From an uncultured Bacteroidales bacterium (GTDB taxonomy: Bacteria > Bacteroidota > Bacteroidia > Bacteroidales > Paludibacteraceae), in assembly GCA_902774185.1 (NCBI GenBank), contig CACYHE010000004.1:1-64000 (forward strand): a stretch of 64,000 bases of DNA, written 5' to 3'. Made by a program: the position numbers and the translations under genes. The notes under the pieces were generated by a model. It was not told where the DNA came from. It saw only the letters and a program-made list of their open reading frames with translations, and searched no databases. Shown here piece after piece: positions 51,336 through 60,287 of this stretch (positions are counted from its first letter, which is position 1; each line of letters begins with the position of its first letter).

Positions 51336-51892
51336 TTTATATATTTTGTGCGCCTTCGGGTAGCGGTAAATCGACGATGGTGAAGCATCTGCTGACGATG
51401 CATCCGGATCTGTTTGAGTTGTCGGTATCATGTACGACCCGTGCACCGCGTGGACAGGAAGTACACGGTAAAGAGTATTATTTCATTACCGTGGAAGAGT
51501 TCCAAAAACACATTGAGAATGAGGACTTTATTGAGTTTGAGCAGGTGTATGAAGGTCTCTACTACGGTACGCTCAAAGAAGAAATTGACCGTATCGAAGC
51601 AGCCGGCAGGCAAGTGTTGTTTGATGTCGATGTTAAAGGCGGACTTAAACTGAAGAAGATCTTGGGTGATAAAGCGACCTCTATTTTCATCTGTCCTCCG
51701 TCGATAGAAGAACTTCGTCGTAGGTTGGAAGGACGCGGTGATACGAGTCCCGAGATGATTGAGAAACGTCTGGCGAAAGCTTCCATTGAAATGGAATATA
51801 TGAAGCATTTCGACCGCGTGGTGGTTAACGATGACCTCACGCATGCGTTTGAGCAGTTAGACGAGATTATTGATGAAGGGATGAATGGCTGA
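51332..51892 (+). CDS. gmk: guanylate kinase
   Basis: 186 residues: P-loop APSGSGKSTMV, SCTTRAPRGQEVHGKEYYF (GMP binding), LFDVDVKGGLKLKK, ending HAFEQLDEIIDEGMNG. Phosphorylates GMP to GDP. Part of mnmE-yicC-gmk-folC-prmA run; an ATGGCTGAACGGGTGAACGGGTGA tract lies between it and folC. Confidence 0.96.
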   Translation: MIYIFCAPSGSGKSTMVKHLLTMHPDLFELSVSCTTRAPRGQEVHGKEYYFITVEEFQKHIENEDFIEFEQVYEGLYYGTLKEEIDRIEAAGRQVLFDVDVKGGLKLKKILGDKATSIFICPPSIEELRRRLEGRGDTSPEMIEKRLAKASIEMEYMKHFDRVVVNDDLTHAFEQLDEIIDEGMNG

Positions 51893-51908
51893 ACGGGTGA
51901 ACGGGTGA

Positions 51909-53183
51909 ATGAATTTTAGCGAAGCGGTCACATATCTGTATAACTCCCGTCCGCCTTTCCATCAAGTAGGGGCATCGGCGTATAAACCCGGTTTGGAGAA
52001 TACGTTGCGTCTAATGGCGCATGTGGGTAACCCGCATGCATCCTTGCGTGCGATTCACGTAGCCGGAACGAACGGAAAGGGTTCCACCTCGCATCTGATT
52101 GCTTCGGTGCTACAAGCGGCAGGGTTTAAAGTGGGGCTTTTCACGAGTCCGCATCTGGTTAGTCTGACCGAACGCATTCGTATCAACGGTACGCCTATTC
52201 CCGAAGAGACCGTGGCGGCTTTTGTGACGGAGAACAAGGCTTTTCTAGAAGAACTGCAACCTTCGTTCTTTGAGACTATGACCGCTTTGGGGTTCTGGTA
52301 TTTCGTACAAGAGAAGGTAGATATAGCGGTGGTGGAAGTAGGTCTTGGCGGTCGTTTAGACAGCACGAACGTATTGACGCCTATCCTCTCCGTGATCACC
52401 AATATCGGTTTGGACCATACGGAGTTCTTAGGAAACACCTTAGCTGAGATAGCAGGAGAGAAAGCCGGTATCATCAAAGCGCATGTGCCGGTGGTCATCG
52501 GAGAAAGTAACCCGGAAACGGATCCCGTCTTTGAACAATGTGCGCAAGCCTGCGAAGTACCGATCTGGTTTGCGGACCAATGCGAATACCTGCGCCGTAC
52601 CCGCCTGCGTTTTGCGCCCGAATGCGAGTTGCAGGGCATCTATCAGGAACATAATCTGCAGACAGCGTTTGTAGCATTAAGAGCTTTGGGAGCACAGAAC
52701 ACTGACCGCTGCGCTGACAAAGCACAGACCATTTCAAATAGCCAAATAGCCGAAGGCTTCGCGCATGTGGCTTCGATGACGGGATTACGGGGACGATGGG
52801 AGACGCTAAGTAAGAAGCCGTTGGTCATTTGCGATACGGGACATAATAGTCATGGAATCCGATACGTAGCGGAGCAAATATATGCCTTGCCTAACCCGCA
52901 TGTGTGGATCGTTTTCGGTATGGTGAACGACAAAGATACGGACGTTGTCATGCAGTTATTGCCGCAGGGAGATCGGTTTCATTATATTTTTACACGACCC
53001 GATACGCAACGTGCCCGAACGGCAGAAGAGATGTTGGAATTATGGGGAAAGGATGGTTTGGCCATCGAAGATCCTAAGGATGCCATCGATTATGCCTTGC
53101 AGCAGGTAGCACCGGAGGATGCGATTTTTATTGGAGGAAGTAATTATTTGGTAGGTTATGCGATATCACGTTTTACACATTAA
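51909..53183 (+). CDS. folC: dihydrofolate/folylpolyglutamate synthase
   Basis: 424 residues. Mur-ligase fold: VAGTNGKGSTSHL (P-loop), PHLVSLTERIRING, VGLGGRLDSTNV, NIGLDHTEFLG, ICDTGHNSHG and ends VGYAISRFTH. Adds glutamate to folates. The loop GAQNTDRCADKAQTISN is made of a tract shared with apbE. Overlaps prmA by 26 nt. Confidence 0.94.
   Translation: MNFSEAVTYLYNSRPPFHQVGASAYKPGLENTLRLMAHVGNPHASLRAIHVAGTNGKGSTSHLIASVLQAAGFKVGLFTSPHLVSLTERIRINGTPIPEETVAAFVTENKAFLEELQPSFFETMTALGFWYFVQEKVDIAVVEVGLGGRLDSTNVLTPILSVITNIGLDHTEFLGNTLAEIAGEKAGIIKAHVPVVIGESNPETDPVFEQCAQACEVPIWFADQCEYLRRTRLRFAPECELQGIYQEHNLQTAFVALRALGAQNTDRCADKAQTISNSQIAEGFAHVASMTGLRGRWETLSKKPLVICDTGHNSHGIRYVAEQIYALPNPHVWIVFGMVNDKDTDVVMQLLPQGDRFHYIFTRPDTQRARTAEEMLELWGKDGLAIEDPKDAIDYALQQVAPEDAIFIGGSNYLVGYAISRFTH
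52691..52728 (+). repeat. tract in folC shared with apbE
   Basis: GACCGCTGCGCTGACA (52703-52718) matches apbE exactly in reverse complement, and the flanks (CACAGAA...CACAGACC) match approximately. Both are read as QNTDRCAD. Confidence 0.85.
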
Positions 53184-53949
53184 GACTTCTTTTGAGGAAG
53201 AGTGGCAACAAGATGTTTTTGACCAGATGTTGGTCGAATACGGTATTGATACGATCGTTGCCAAAGGGGATCCTTTTAACGGGTATAAGTCCAAGTATTA
53301 TCTGCCGTCCGAACAATGGGAGTTACACCAAAAGGACATAGAAGCCTATGTTGATCGGAAAGGAGCTCGCTTGCTTCGCGTGGAAGCCTGTCCGGACAGG
53401 AATTGGAACGCCAAATGGGAGGAAGAGCATCCGGTGCATGAGTTAGCTTTAGGCATTACGATCGTGCCGCATTGTGCTTTTGGCGCAGGCTATCATCAGA
53501 CGACCTCTATGATGACGGAGGCTTTGCAGCAAGCGGACTTGAAAGGAAAGACGGTGCTGGATCACGGTACCGGAACCGGCGTGCTGGCGATCTTTGCCAA
53601 GCGTTTAGGTGCCGCACAAGTTGTAGCGGTAGATATCGACGAGAAGAGTGTGGAGAATGCCAAAGAGAATGCGGCTTTGAACCATGAGGACATCGAAGTG
53701 CTGCACACATCAGCATTCCACTTTTCACCTTCCACCTTCCACCTTATACTTGCCAATATTCACCGTAATATATTAATGGAACACATGCGTGCGTACGCGC
53801 AGAGTTTGAAACCGAACGGCGAGTTATGGATGAGCGGATTCTTCGAATTCGATTGCAAGATGCTGCAAAACGCTGCCCAAAAAGAAGGACTGCAAGTTAT
53901 AGACGTCCTTGAGAATGGCGAATGGCGGTTGATGAGATGTCGAAAGTAG
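53158..53949 (+). CDS. prmA: ribosomal protein L11 methyltransferase
   Basis: 263 residues: N-terminal ferredoxin-like part and SAM domain with LDHGTGTGVLAIFAKRLGA, VVAVDIDEKSVENA, LILANIHRNIL. Methylates L11. Contains a tract HFSPSTFHL (53717-53745), and its last residues (ENGEWRLMRCRK) come from an AATGGCG tract overlapping nadD on the other strand by 53 nt. Confidence 0.93.
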   Translation: MRYHVLHIKTSFEEEWQQDVFDQMLVEYGIDTIVAKGDPFNGYKSKYYLPSEQWELHQKDIEAYVDRKGARLLRVEACPDRNWNAKWEEEHPVHELALGITIVPHCAFGAGYHQTTSMMTEALQQADLKGKTVLDHGTGTGVLAIFAKRLGAAQVVAVDIDEKSVENAKENAALNHEDIEVLHTSAFHFSPSTFHLILANIHRNILMEHMRAYAQSLKPNGELWMSGFFEFDCKMLQNAAQKEGLQVIDVLENGEWRLMRCRK

Positions 53950-54403
53950 GAGCTTCTCTAAGGAAAACGATATTCGGATTATTCAGAATATTCGGATTAA
54001 TCTGATTTCTGGGATACACAAAGATCCGGTAGTTAGCTAAGATATACTCATACTCCTTCCATTGATCGAAAATGGCGAGGTTATCTTCCCCGATGACGAG
54101 CGTGAACTCGTGCTCGGGGAATTTTTTTTGCAGTTCGCGTAAGGTATTCGCGGTGTAGGACGGACGAGGTAGGGAGAACTCAAAATCACTGGCTAACACA
54201 TGCGGGATATCTTGGATTGCTTCTTGTACTGCCGCCAAGCGTTCCTCTTCGGGTGCTAAGAGACCTGCAGGTTTGAGCGGGTTATTAGGACTAACCAACA
54301 ACCATAACTCATCGAGGTCCGTGTTCTCAATGACCCATTTGGCTAATCCCACATGCCCGAAATGCACCGGATTAAAACTGCCCCCATAGATACCGATTTT
54401 CAT
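53897..54403 (-). CDS. nadD: nicotinate-nucleotide adenylyltransferase, short C terminus
   Basis: 168 residues. IGIYGGSFNPVHFGHVGLA (GxFxPxHxGH), LWLLVSPNNPLK, FTLVIGEDNL and FDISSTAIR (SSTxIR) are present, so the ATP/NaMN site is intact. After SSTAIR only HSQGRL follows; other NadD proteins continue for about 20-30 residues with a helix (xxGxxxxxLxPxxVxxYI). The end coincides with an AATGGCG tract. The segment NQINPNILNNPNIVFL is coded by the 20-mer shared with yggS. Probably functional but this needs testing. Confidence 0.85.
   Translation of the reverse strand: MKIGIYGGSFNPVHFGHVGLAKWVIENTDLDELWLLVSPNNPLKPAGLLAPEEERLAAVQEAIQDIPHVLASDFEFSLPRPSYTANTLRELQKKFPEHEFTLVIGEDNLAIFDQWKEYEYILANYRIFVYPRNQINPNILNNPNIVFLREAPTFDISSTAIRHSQGRL
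53974..53993 (-). repeat. 20-mer shared exactly with the yggS part
   Basis: TCGGATTATTCAGAATATTC, identical to 30501-30520, read as NILNNP within nadD. Confidence 0.85.
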
Positions 54404-54436
54404 CGATTTGAAATTTGTAATTGGTAATTTGTGATT

Positions 54437-57400
54437 TCAGTTTTTCTCTACCACTTTGAAATCCAGTAACCCTTCTGCCCGTTTCATGCAGAGCCATTTA
54501 TAGAAACGCGGAGTGACACGAATCGGTAAGGATCGGCTGGTGAGGGCTACGTGTTGCCGGTTGAGCGGGTTGAAGACGGTGATATGCAGTCGTTCCTGCC
54601 CCGGGTTCGCTTGGATGATGTCTTTGAGTTCATCGATCAGTTCCGGTGTGACGGCATCGATCGCCAAGCGCAGGTTGATTCCTTCCGTGCGTTTGTCTTG
54701 AGACTCGTTGAGCATCTCGACTTGTTGTACCACAAATTCAAACTCCGCCTCCTCGTCTTTGGCTTCCCGGAACCATTTCTGTCCGGCACCTTTCTGTTGC
54801 ACGACACCGGAGACAAGGACGTACAGGTCTTTGAGCAGAAGATGTCCGAACCGGTTGTAGGTATTACCGAACAGAGCGAACTCATAGCTGCCGGTATAGT
54901 CTTCGATGACATAACGGCCGTAGGGGTTGCCTTTCTGACTGATACGTTGCTCTGCCGAAGTGATCAGACCACCGATGAGGCAAGGTTGGTTCTTATGCGC
55001 AGTCAGGAACTCGGACGGGATGAGCGGTTTCTCTTCCATCGTGTCAGCGTTCTCTGCGATGTCAACACGAATCCGTTTCTCGGCTTCGGCTCGCTCTTCG
55101 GGTTTGCGCCAACGTTCGAAAAGACTTAACTCATTGGCGCTTACCGAACAGAGTTCACGAATCTCAAACTCATACTCATCCAGCGGGTGAGCGGAGAGGT
55201 AGATACCGATAAGGTCTTTCTCTTTATTAAGTCGCTCGATCGTATCCCATCTCGGTACCTGCGGCAGGTCCGGATGTTTCACTTCGATAGCAAGATCAAG
55301 ATCCCCAAAAAGGGAGAGGGCGTTGTTCTCTTTGTCTGCTTGCCATTTCTGCCCGTAGTTCATCAGCAGATCCAGTCCGGAGGCACCGTTGTCATCAACG
55401 CCGAAGAACTGCTCCCGATAGATATCGTCGAAGCACTCGAAGGCACCAGCTTGGGCAAGATTCTCAATGGTCTTACGGTTACAGGACTGTAAGCTCACCC
55501 GCTCCAGGAAATCGAAGATACCGGTGTACTTACCGTTCTTCTCCCGTTCCCGAATGATGGCGTCTGCCGCTCCTTCACCAACCCCCTTGATACCGCCTAA
55601 ACCGAACCGGATATCGCCTTTGCTGTTGACGGTGAAATTAAGTTCCGATTCATTGATATCGGGTTCTAACACACTGAGACCTAAGGCTTTGCATTCGTCC
55701 ATCAGTTTGGTTACCTCTTTGATATCATCCTTGTGGATAGTAAGGTTAGCCGCCATGAACTCTGCCGGATAATGTGCTTTGAGGTAACCCGTCTGGTACG
55801 CCACCCAGGAGTAACAAGCGGCATGCGATTTATTGAAGGCGTAAGAAGCAAATTTCTCCCAGTCTTTCCAAATCTTCTCGAGCGTATTGGGATTGTGACC
55901 GTTCGCCTTACCGCCTTCCATGAACTTGTCCTTGAGCGAAGCCAGTACAGCCATCTGTTTCTTACCCATCGCCTTACGAAGCTTATCGCTCTCGCCTCGG
56001 GTGAAGTTCGCCAGCAGACGACTGAGCAGCATGACTTGCTCTTGATACACTGTCACACCATAGGTGTCCTTTAGGTATTTCTCCATGACGGGGATATCAT
56101 AGGTGACGGGCTTAAGTCCCTGCTTACGGTCGATGAACTCCGGGATATAATCCATTGGTCCGGGGCGGTAGAGGGCGTTCATGGCGATGAGGTCCCCGAT
56201 GACGGTCGGTTTGAGTTGGCGAAGGTATTTCTGCATACCGGCAGACTCGAACTGGAACACAGCCACGGTGCGTCCGTCCTGGAAGAGTTTGTAGGTCAAC
56301 TCATCGTCAATAGGAATATGGTTGATGTCGATGTCGATACCGCGTGCTTTCTTGACGTTACGCAGACACTCTTTGATGATGGTAAGTGTGATGAGCCCCA
56401 GGAAGTCCATCTTGATCAGTCCGACCGATTCAACTACGTGTCCGTCATACTCGGTAACGAGCACGCGTTTCTTACTTGCCTTATCTTCCACAGAGGAGAG
56501 GGGTGCGAAATTCGTCAGGTCATCGGCTCCGATGATCACACCGCAGGCATGAACGCCCACTTGCCGGATCGTTCCTTCGAGCCTTGCTGCATACTCCAGC
56601 ATCGAACGCGTGTTGGGATCCCCTTCTTCATACTCATGTTTGAGTTCGCTAATGTACTTATAGCAGTTCTTGAGGTTGACTTTCGGTTTTTTCGCCCCTT
56701 GCGGTAAGTCTTTGAGCACGCTATCCGGAAAATCACGGTCTGGGATGTAACCCTTTAGTTCATTGACGAAGGACAGCGGTACTTGTTGTACACGTCCTAC
56801 ATCCGCCAGAGCAGACTTGGTTGCCATCTTACCATAGGTGACGATATGTGCCACATGGGTCTCTCCGTACTTACGGCTCACATAGTCCAGCACTTTGCCT
56901 CGTCCGCAGTCCTCGAAGTCGGTATCGATATCGGGTAGGGAGATACGGTCGGGGTTGAGGAAACGCTCAAACAGGAGGTCGTACTCCAAGGGGTCGAGGT
57001 CGGTTATCTTAAGGCAGTACGCAACAACGGAACCGGCTGCCGAACCACGTCCCGGACCTACGGAAACGTCTAACTCTTCGCGTGCCGCACGAATGAAATC
57101 CATCACGATAAGGAAGTAACCCGGAAAACCCATTGAGATGATGGTGTTGAGTTCGAACTCAATCCGTTCTTTGAGTTCTTCATCGGTGTCGAGTCGTTCC
57201 TGTCCGTACCGTTCCAGCGCACCTTGCATAGTCAAATAACGCAGGTACGCACTCTCGAAAGCCAGACGGTCAGGATAGTCTTCTTCCTTACCGAACGAAG
57301 CCGGAATGTCGAACTTCGGCATGATAGGTCCGTGGTCGATGTCATAGACTTCGACTTTGTCCACTATTTCCTGCGTGTTCTCCAGTGCTTCGGGGATATC

Positions 57401-58246
57401 GCTGAAGATAGCCGCCATCTCTTCGGGTGTCTTCAACCACTCCTGCTTGGTATAATGCATGCGGTTGATGTCATTGACAAAGTGGTTGGTACTCAAGCAG
57501 ATCAGCCGGTCATGGGCTTCCGCGTCCTCTTCATTCACGAAATGCGAGTCATTGGTAGCGATGATCTTCACACCGTATTTGCGGGCTAACTCAATAAGAA
57601 CCGGATTCACCTGTTTCTGCCGTTCGTACACCTCTTGGTCCCCACCGGGTTTCTGCGTCTCATGACGTTGCAGTTCGATGTAGTAATCGTCTCCGAAGAG
57701 GTTCTTGAACCATTGTACGGTCTCTTCCGCTTCCTGAAAATCACCTCCCTTAGCGATGCCTTCCAGTATTTTCTGCGGAAGTTCGCCACCTAAGCAGGCA
57801 GAGCAACAGATGATGCCCTCGTGCCATTTCTCCAACAGCTCTTTGTCGATACGTGCCGTATGGTAGAATGCATCTGTCATGAACCCGGCAGAGACCAGCC
57901 GGCACAGGTTATGATAGCCGGTCATGTTTTTTGCCAACAGGATCAAGTGCCAACCGGAACGGTCGATGGAGTAGGTACGTCCTTCTCCGTTGACCGCTTT
58001 GTCATCCGTCATCGAGTGTCGTCCCCGACGGGCACAATATGCCTCCACGCCGACGATGGGTTTGAATGGTGCATCCAGTTTCTTACAATAATCCAGTAAG
58101 TCCTTGATACCGTACATGTTACCATGATCCGTCAGCGCCACGGCCGGCATGCCTGTCGCGATACATTTATCCACGATCTCTTCCACTTTGGACAATCCGT
58201 CCAAGAGGGAATAATGGCTGTGTACATGAAGATGCGTAAAACTCAT
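54437..58246 (-). CDS. dnaE: DNA polymerase III alpha subunit
   Basis: 1269 residues. N-terminal PHP domain (THLHVHSHYSLLDG), polymerase active site with GPGRGSAAGS and PDIDTDFED, helix-hairpin-helix region (FGLGGIKGVGEGAADAI) and C-terminal OB fold (LIGGLITSAEQRISQKGNPYG). Replicative polymerase. Somewhat long for DnaE but normal for Bacteroidetes. The 33-bp gap to nadD is an AATTTGTAATTGGTAATTTG tract. Confidence 0.97.
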   Translation of the reverse strand: MSFTHLHVHSHYSLLDGLSKVEEIVDKCIATGMPAVALTDHGNMYGIKDLLDYCKKLDAPFKPIVGVEAYCARRGRHSMTDDKAVNGEGRTYSIDRSGWHLILLAKNMTGYHNLCRLVSAGFMTDAFYHTARIDKELLEKWHEGIICCSACLGGELPQKILEGIAKGGDFQEAEETVQWFKNLFGDDYYIELQRHETQKPGGDQEVYERQKQVNPVLIELARKYGVKIIATNDSHFVNEEDAEAHDRLICLSTNHFVNDINRMHYTKQEWLKTPEEMAAIFSDIPEALENTQEIVDKVEVYDIDHGPIMPKFDIPASFGKEEDYPDRLAFESAYLRYLTMQGALERYGQERLDTDEELKERIEFELNTIISMGFPGYFLIVMDFIRAAREELDVSVGPGRGSAAGSVVAYCLKITDLDPLEYDLLFERFLNPDRISLPDIDTDFEDCGRGKVLDYVSRKYGETHVAHIVTYGKMATKSALADVGRVQQVPLSFVNELKGYIPDRDFPDSVLKDLPQGAKKPKVNLKNCYKYISELKHEYEEGDPNTRSMLEYAARLEGTIRQVGVHACGVIIGADDLTNFAPLSSVEDKASKKRVLVTEYDGHVVESVGLIKMDFLGLITLTIIKECLRNVKKARGIDIDINHIPIDDELTYKLFQDGRTVAVFQFESAGMQKYLRQLKPTVIGDLIAMNALYRPGPMDYIPEFIDRKQGLKPVTYDIPVMEKYLKDTYGVTVYQEQVMLLSRLLANFTRGESDKLRKAMGKKQMAVLASLKDKFMEGGKANGHNPNTLEKIWKDWEKFASYAFNKSHAACYSWVAYQTGYLKAHYPAEFMAANLTIHKDDIKEVTKLMDECKALGLSVLEPDINESELNFTVNSKGDIRFGLGGIKGVGEGAADAIIREREKNGKYTGIFDFLERVSLQSCNRKTIENLAQAGAFECFDDIYREQFFGVDDNGASGLDLLMNYGQKWQADKENNALSLFGDLDLAIEVKHPDLPQVPRWDTIERLNKEKDLIGIYLSAHPLDEYEFEIRELCSVSANELSLFERWRKPEERAEAEKRIRVDIAENADTMEEKPLIPSEFLTAHKNQPCLIGGLITSAEQRISQKGNPYGRYVIEDYTGSYEFALFGNTYNRFGHLLLKDLYVLVSGVVQQKGAGQKWFREAKDEEAEFEFVVQQVEMLNESQDKRTEGINLRLAIDAVTPELIDELKDIIQANPGQERLHITVFNPLNRQHVALTSRSLPIRVTPRFYKWLCMKRAEGLLDFKVVEKN

Positions 58247-58255
58247 TGTGCTGCG

Positions 58256-59734
58256 TTATTCTATTGATTCGCAAAAACCAAATGGGGAATGACTCAAGCT
58301 TTTTCGATTAGCTTTACGTGCCGGAGCACCCCATTTGCCTTGATTTTGGATGGCGGTGTTTCCTCCGAAGCGGATTTCAGCGCCGTTACGCGCGTGACCT
58401 ACTACGGACCAGCTGTCCTTCTCGATGGTAAGTGTACCGTCCGCAATCAACCATTGTGCCTCCGGCACGATATAACCCTCTTGCAGATAGGAATAACTGG
58501 TGAAGTAGAACATCGAACCATCGATGGTGATGGTCTCGTCATCGCGATAACCGGCATAAGCAGAACCCGGTTCCAAGGACAAATTAAACTCATACTCTCC
58601 GGCAGGAAGAGAGGTCTGGTCGGAAGACGTGAAGATGTTGATCGCTGAGAACGGAACGCAGGACACATTGTTGATTTTGAACGTACTGGTATTATACGCA
58701 TAGAAGGTCCACATGTTCGCATTGATGCTGGATACATATTCGTAGCCGGCATAAGCAGTGGTCATGACTTCCGATTTATGACCCGATACATCTTCCGGTC
58801 CTTCGGTAGGTCCGTATTCGGGGTAGTAATCGCTAACCGGTACGCGTGTGATACCGCCATGCAGGATGTCGTCACCGCCCGGGGTTCCTTTCACTACCGG
58901 TTTTTGTTCGGCTTGCACAACGGGTTTGAACGCTTCGCTCAAGCAAGCTACGACCATACAGTTCTCCGGAACCCATGCATTATCCAGTGTGACGCTGTAT
59001 TCGGCTGTATAGAGACTGTCTTCCACGGAGATAACATCTCCTTTGGCAGCGGTCAGGATCGCACGTACGGCATTCGCATGACGGAACTCCGACCAACCTT
59101 CGTATGTCTCATTGTAATCGGCCTGATAATCAATCATACCGGACTCTTTGACGAAGACGGTGAGCTGCAAAGCGGGAGCGTCCGCTTTGGCTACCATACC
59201 GGACACGTTCACTTTCAGTTCGCGTGAAGCGGGATCGTAGGTGTTGGTGAGGTTGATAGAAGCATAGGTGGTTGTCTCGAACTGCGATTTATCCACGGAG
59301 TACATATATCCCGGATGGAAGACAACCTTCTTACCGGCATCGCTCTTTGTCTTGTCACGGTCGATAGCTACGCTGGGCGCACCGCTTACGCTAAGTGCGC
59401 TCGTGATGGTCTTGCTGCCCGGCACAGAGAAATTATCCTGTTGATAACCATAGTGGTGCAGGATAAGGATAAAGTTGGTATCGTTTTCCAAGAACTCATG
59501 GATGCAATCCATACCGTATGGACAGTATCCGCAACCCTGACCGGTGAACTCTTCGATGAGGTGTTTCTTCGGGAAAGAGATCGTCGGTTGCTCAGGAACG
59601 GTGTCCTGCGGGTCTACGGCTGTGGTGTCTGCGGAATCCGGTTTCTCCGGTTCCGGTACGTTTTTGGGTTCACATGCTGTGAAAGTGAGTGTAGCAACGC
59701 CGATGATGGCGGCTAAAAATAGATTCTTTTTCAT
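58256..59734 (-). CDS. Omp28-related thioredoxin-like lipoprotein
   Basis: 492 residues; lipobox FTAC, Pro/Asp-rich linker (about 22-50), then a thioredoxin-fold Omp28 domain with GQGCGYCPYG (CxxC) and APSVAIDR, and a C-terminal beta domain (about 320-470) with WGAPARK near the end. Surface or periplasmic lipoprotein; Omp28 proteins of Porphyromonadaceae are poorly understood, and the CxxC suggests redox chemistry or disulfide bonding. First of the envelope thiol cluster's downstream genes. Confidence 0.8.
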   Translation of the reverse strand: MKKNLFLAAIIGVATLTFTACEPKNVPEPEKPDSADTTAVDPQDTVPEQPTISFPKKHLIEEFTGQGCGYCPYGMDCIHEFLENDTNFILILHHYGYQQDNFSVPGSKTITSALSVSGAPSVAIDRDKTKSDAGKKVVFHPGYMYSVDKSQFETTTYASINLTNTYDPASRELKVNVSGMVAKADAPALQLTVFVKESGMIDYQADYNETYEGWSEFRHANAVRAILTAAKGDVISVEDSLYTAEYSVTLDNAWVPENCMVVACLSEAFKPVVQAEQKPVVKGTPGGDDILHGGITRVPVSDYYPEYGPTEGPEDVSGHKSEVMTTAYAGYEYVSSINANMWTFYAYNTSTFKINNVSCVPFSAINIFTSSDQTSLPAGEYEFNLSLEPGSAYAGYRDDETITIDGSMFYFTSYSYLQEGYIVPEAQWLIADGTLTIEKDSWSVVGHARNGAEIRFGGNTAIQNQGKWGAPARKANRKSLSHSPFGFCESIE

Positions 59735-59741
59735 ACCTTAA

Positions 59742-59816
59742 TTATAATTTAGTTCCTAATACGTTATACTCTTGTTCTCCGCGAACGATGATTACTTGTC
59801 CGTCGCGCATGATCTT
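59742..59816 (-). other. compact C-terminal sorting-like motif, third copy
   Basis: Codes the last 24 residues; K-I-M-R-D-G-Q-x-I-I-V-R matches the pattern at 13756 and 15508, showing the motif is not limited to the mannan locus. Confidence 0.55.
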
Positions 59817-60287
59817 ATGCGTTCGGGCAGGTGTCTGTACATTTTTCACGCCTTGTCCGGCATAGACGAAATGAAGGGTAAGAGTGAGGGCCGTTTCCCC
59901 TTCTGAAAAGGTATACCGAATCGTCTCGTCCGAATCAGGTGCAGGGGTGTAATGAATGAACCAGCTGGCGAGACCGGAAGGGTAAAAAACTAAAAGCTCC
60001 GCCAGTTGTCCGTTTCCGGCTGTACATTGATCGGCACAGCAGAACTCATCGACGAGGTTTGTTGATGAACGTTCGATGGAGACCGTCAATGTCCCGTTAC
60101 ACAGTAGGTTTCCGGTTAGATCCATTCGCATGTCTTCGGTCAGCGGATCCAATTCCGCTTCGTCAATAGTTATTTCCATCCCTTCTTCGTCAATCTCTCC
60201 GTACCCGTTGACGCTGACGATAAGGGCATGTGCATTAATACTTAGCACCATAACTGCTATCATCCATAAATTTCGTTTCATATGCAT
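59742..60287 (-). CDS. small secreted protein with compact C-terminal motif
   Basis: 181 residues (or from the Met at residue 3, MKRNLWMIAVMVLSINAHA, a signal peptide). Mature part has an acidic segment, a CC/C trio (EFCCADQCTAGNG) and a beta-rich pattern; it ends KIMRDGQVIIVRGEQEYN plus VLGTKL, the motif seen in two mannan-locus proteins. Function unknown. Overlaps the Omp28-like gene upstream by 53 nt. Confidence 0.6.
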   Translation of the reverse strand: MHMKRNLWMIAVMVLSINAHALIVSVNGYGEIDEEGMEITIDEAELDPLTEDMRMDLTGNLLCNGTLTVSIERSSTNLVDEFCCADQCTAGNGQLAELLVFYPSGLASWFIHYTPAPDSDETIRYTFSEGETALTLTLHFVYAGQGVKNVQTPARTHKIMRDGQVIIVRGEQEYNVLGTKL

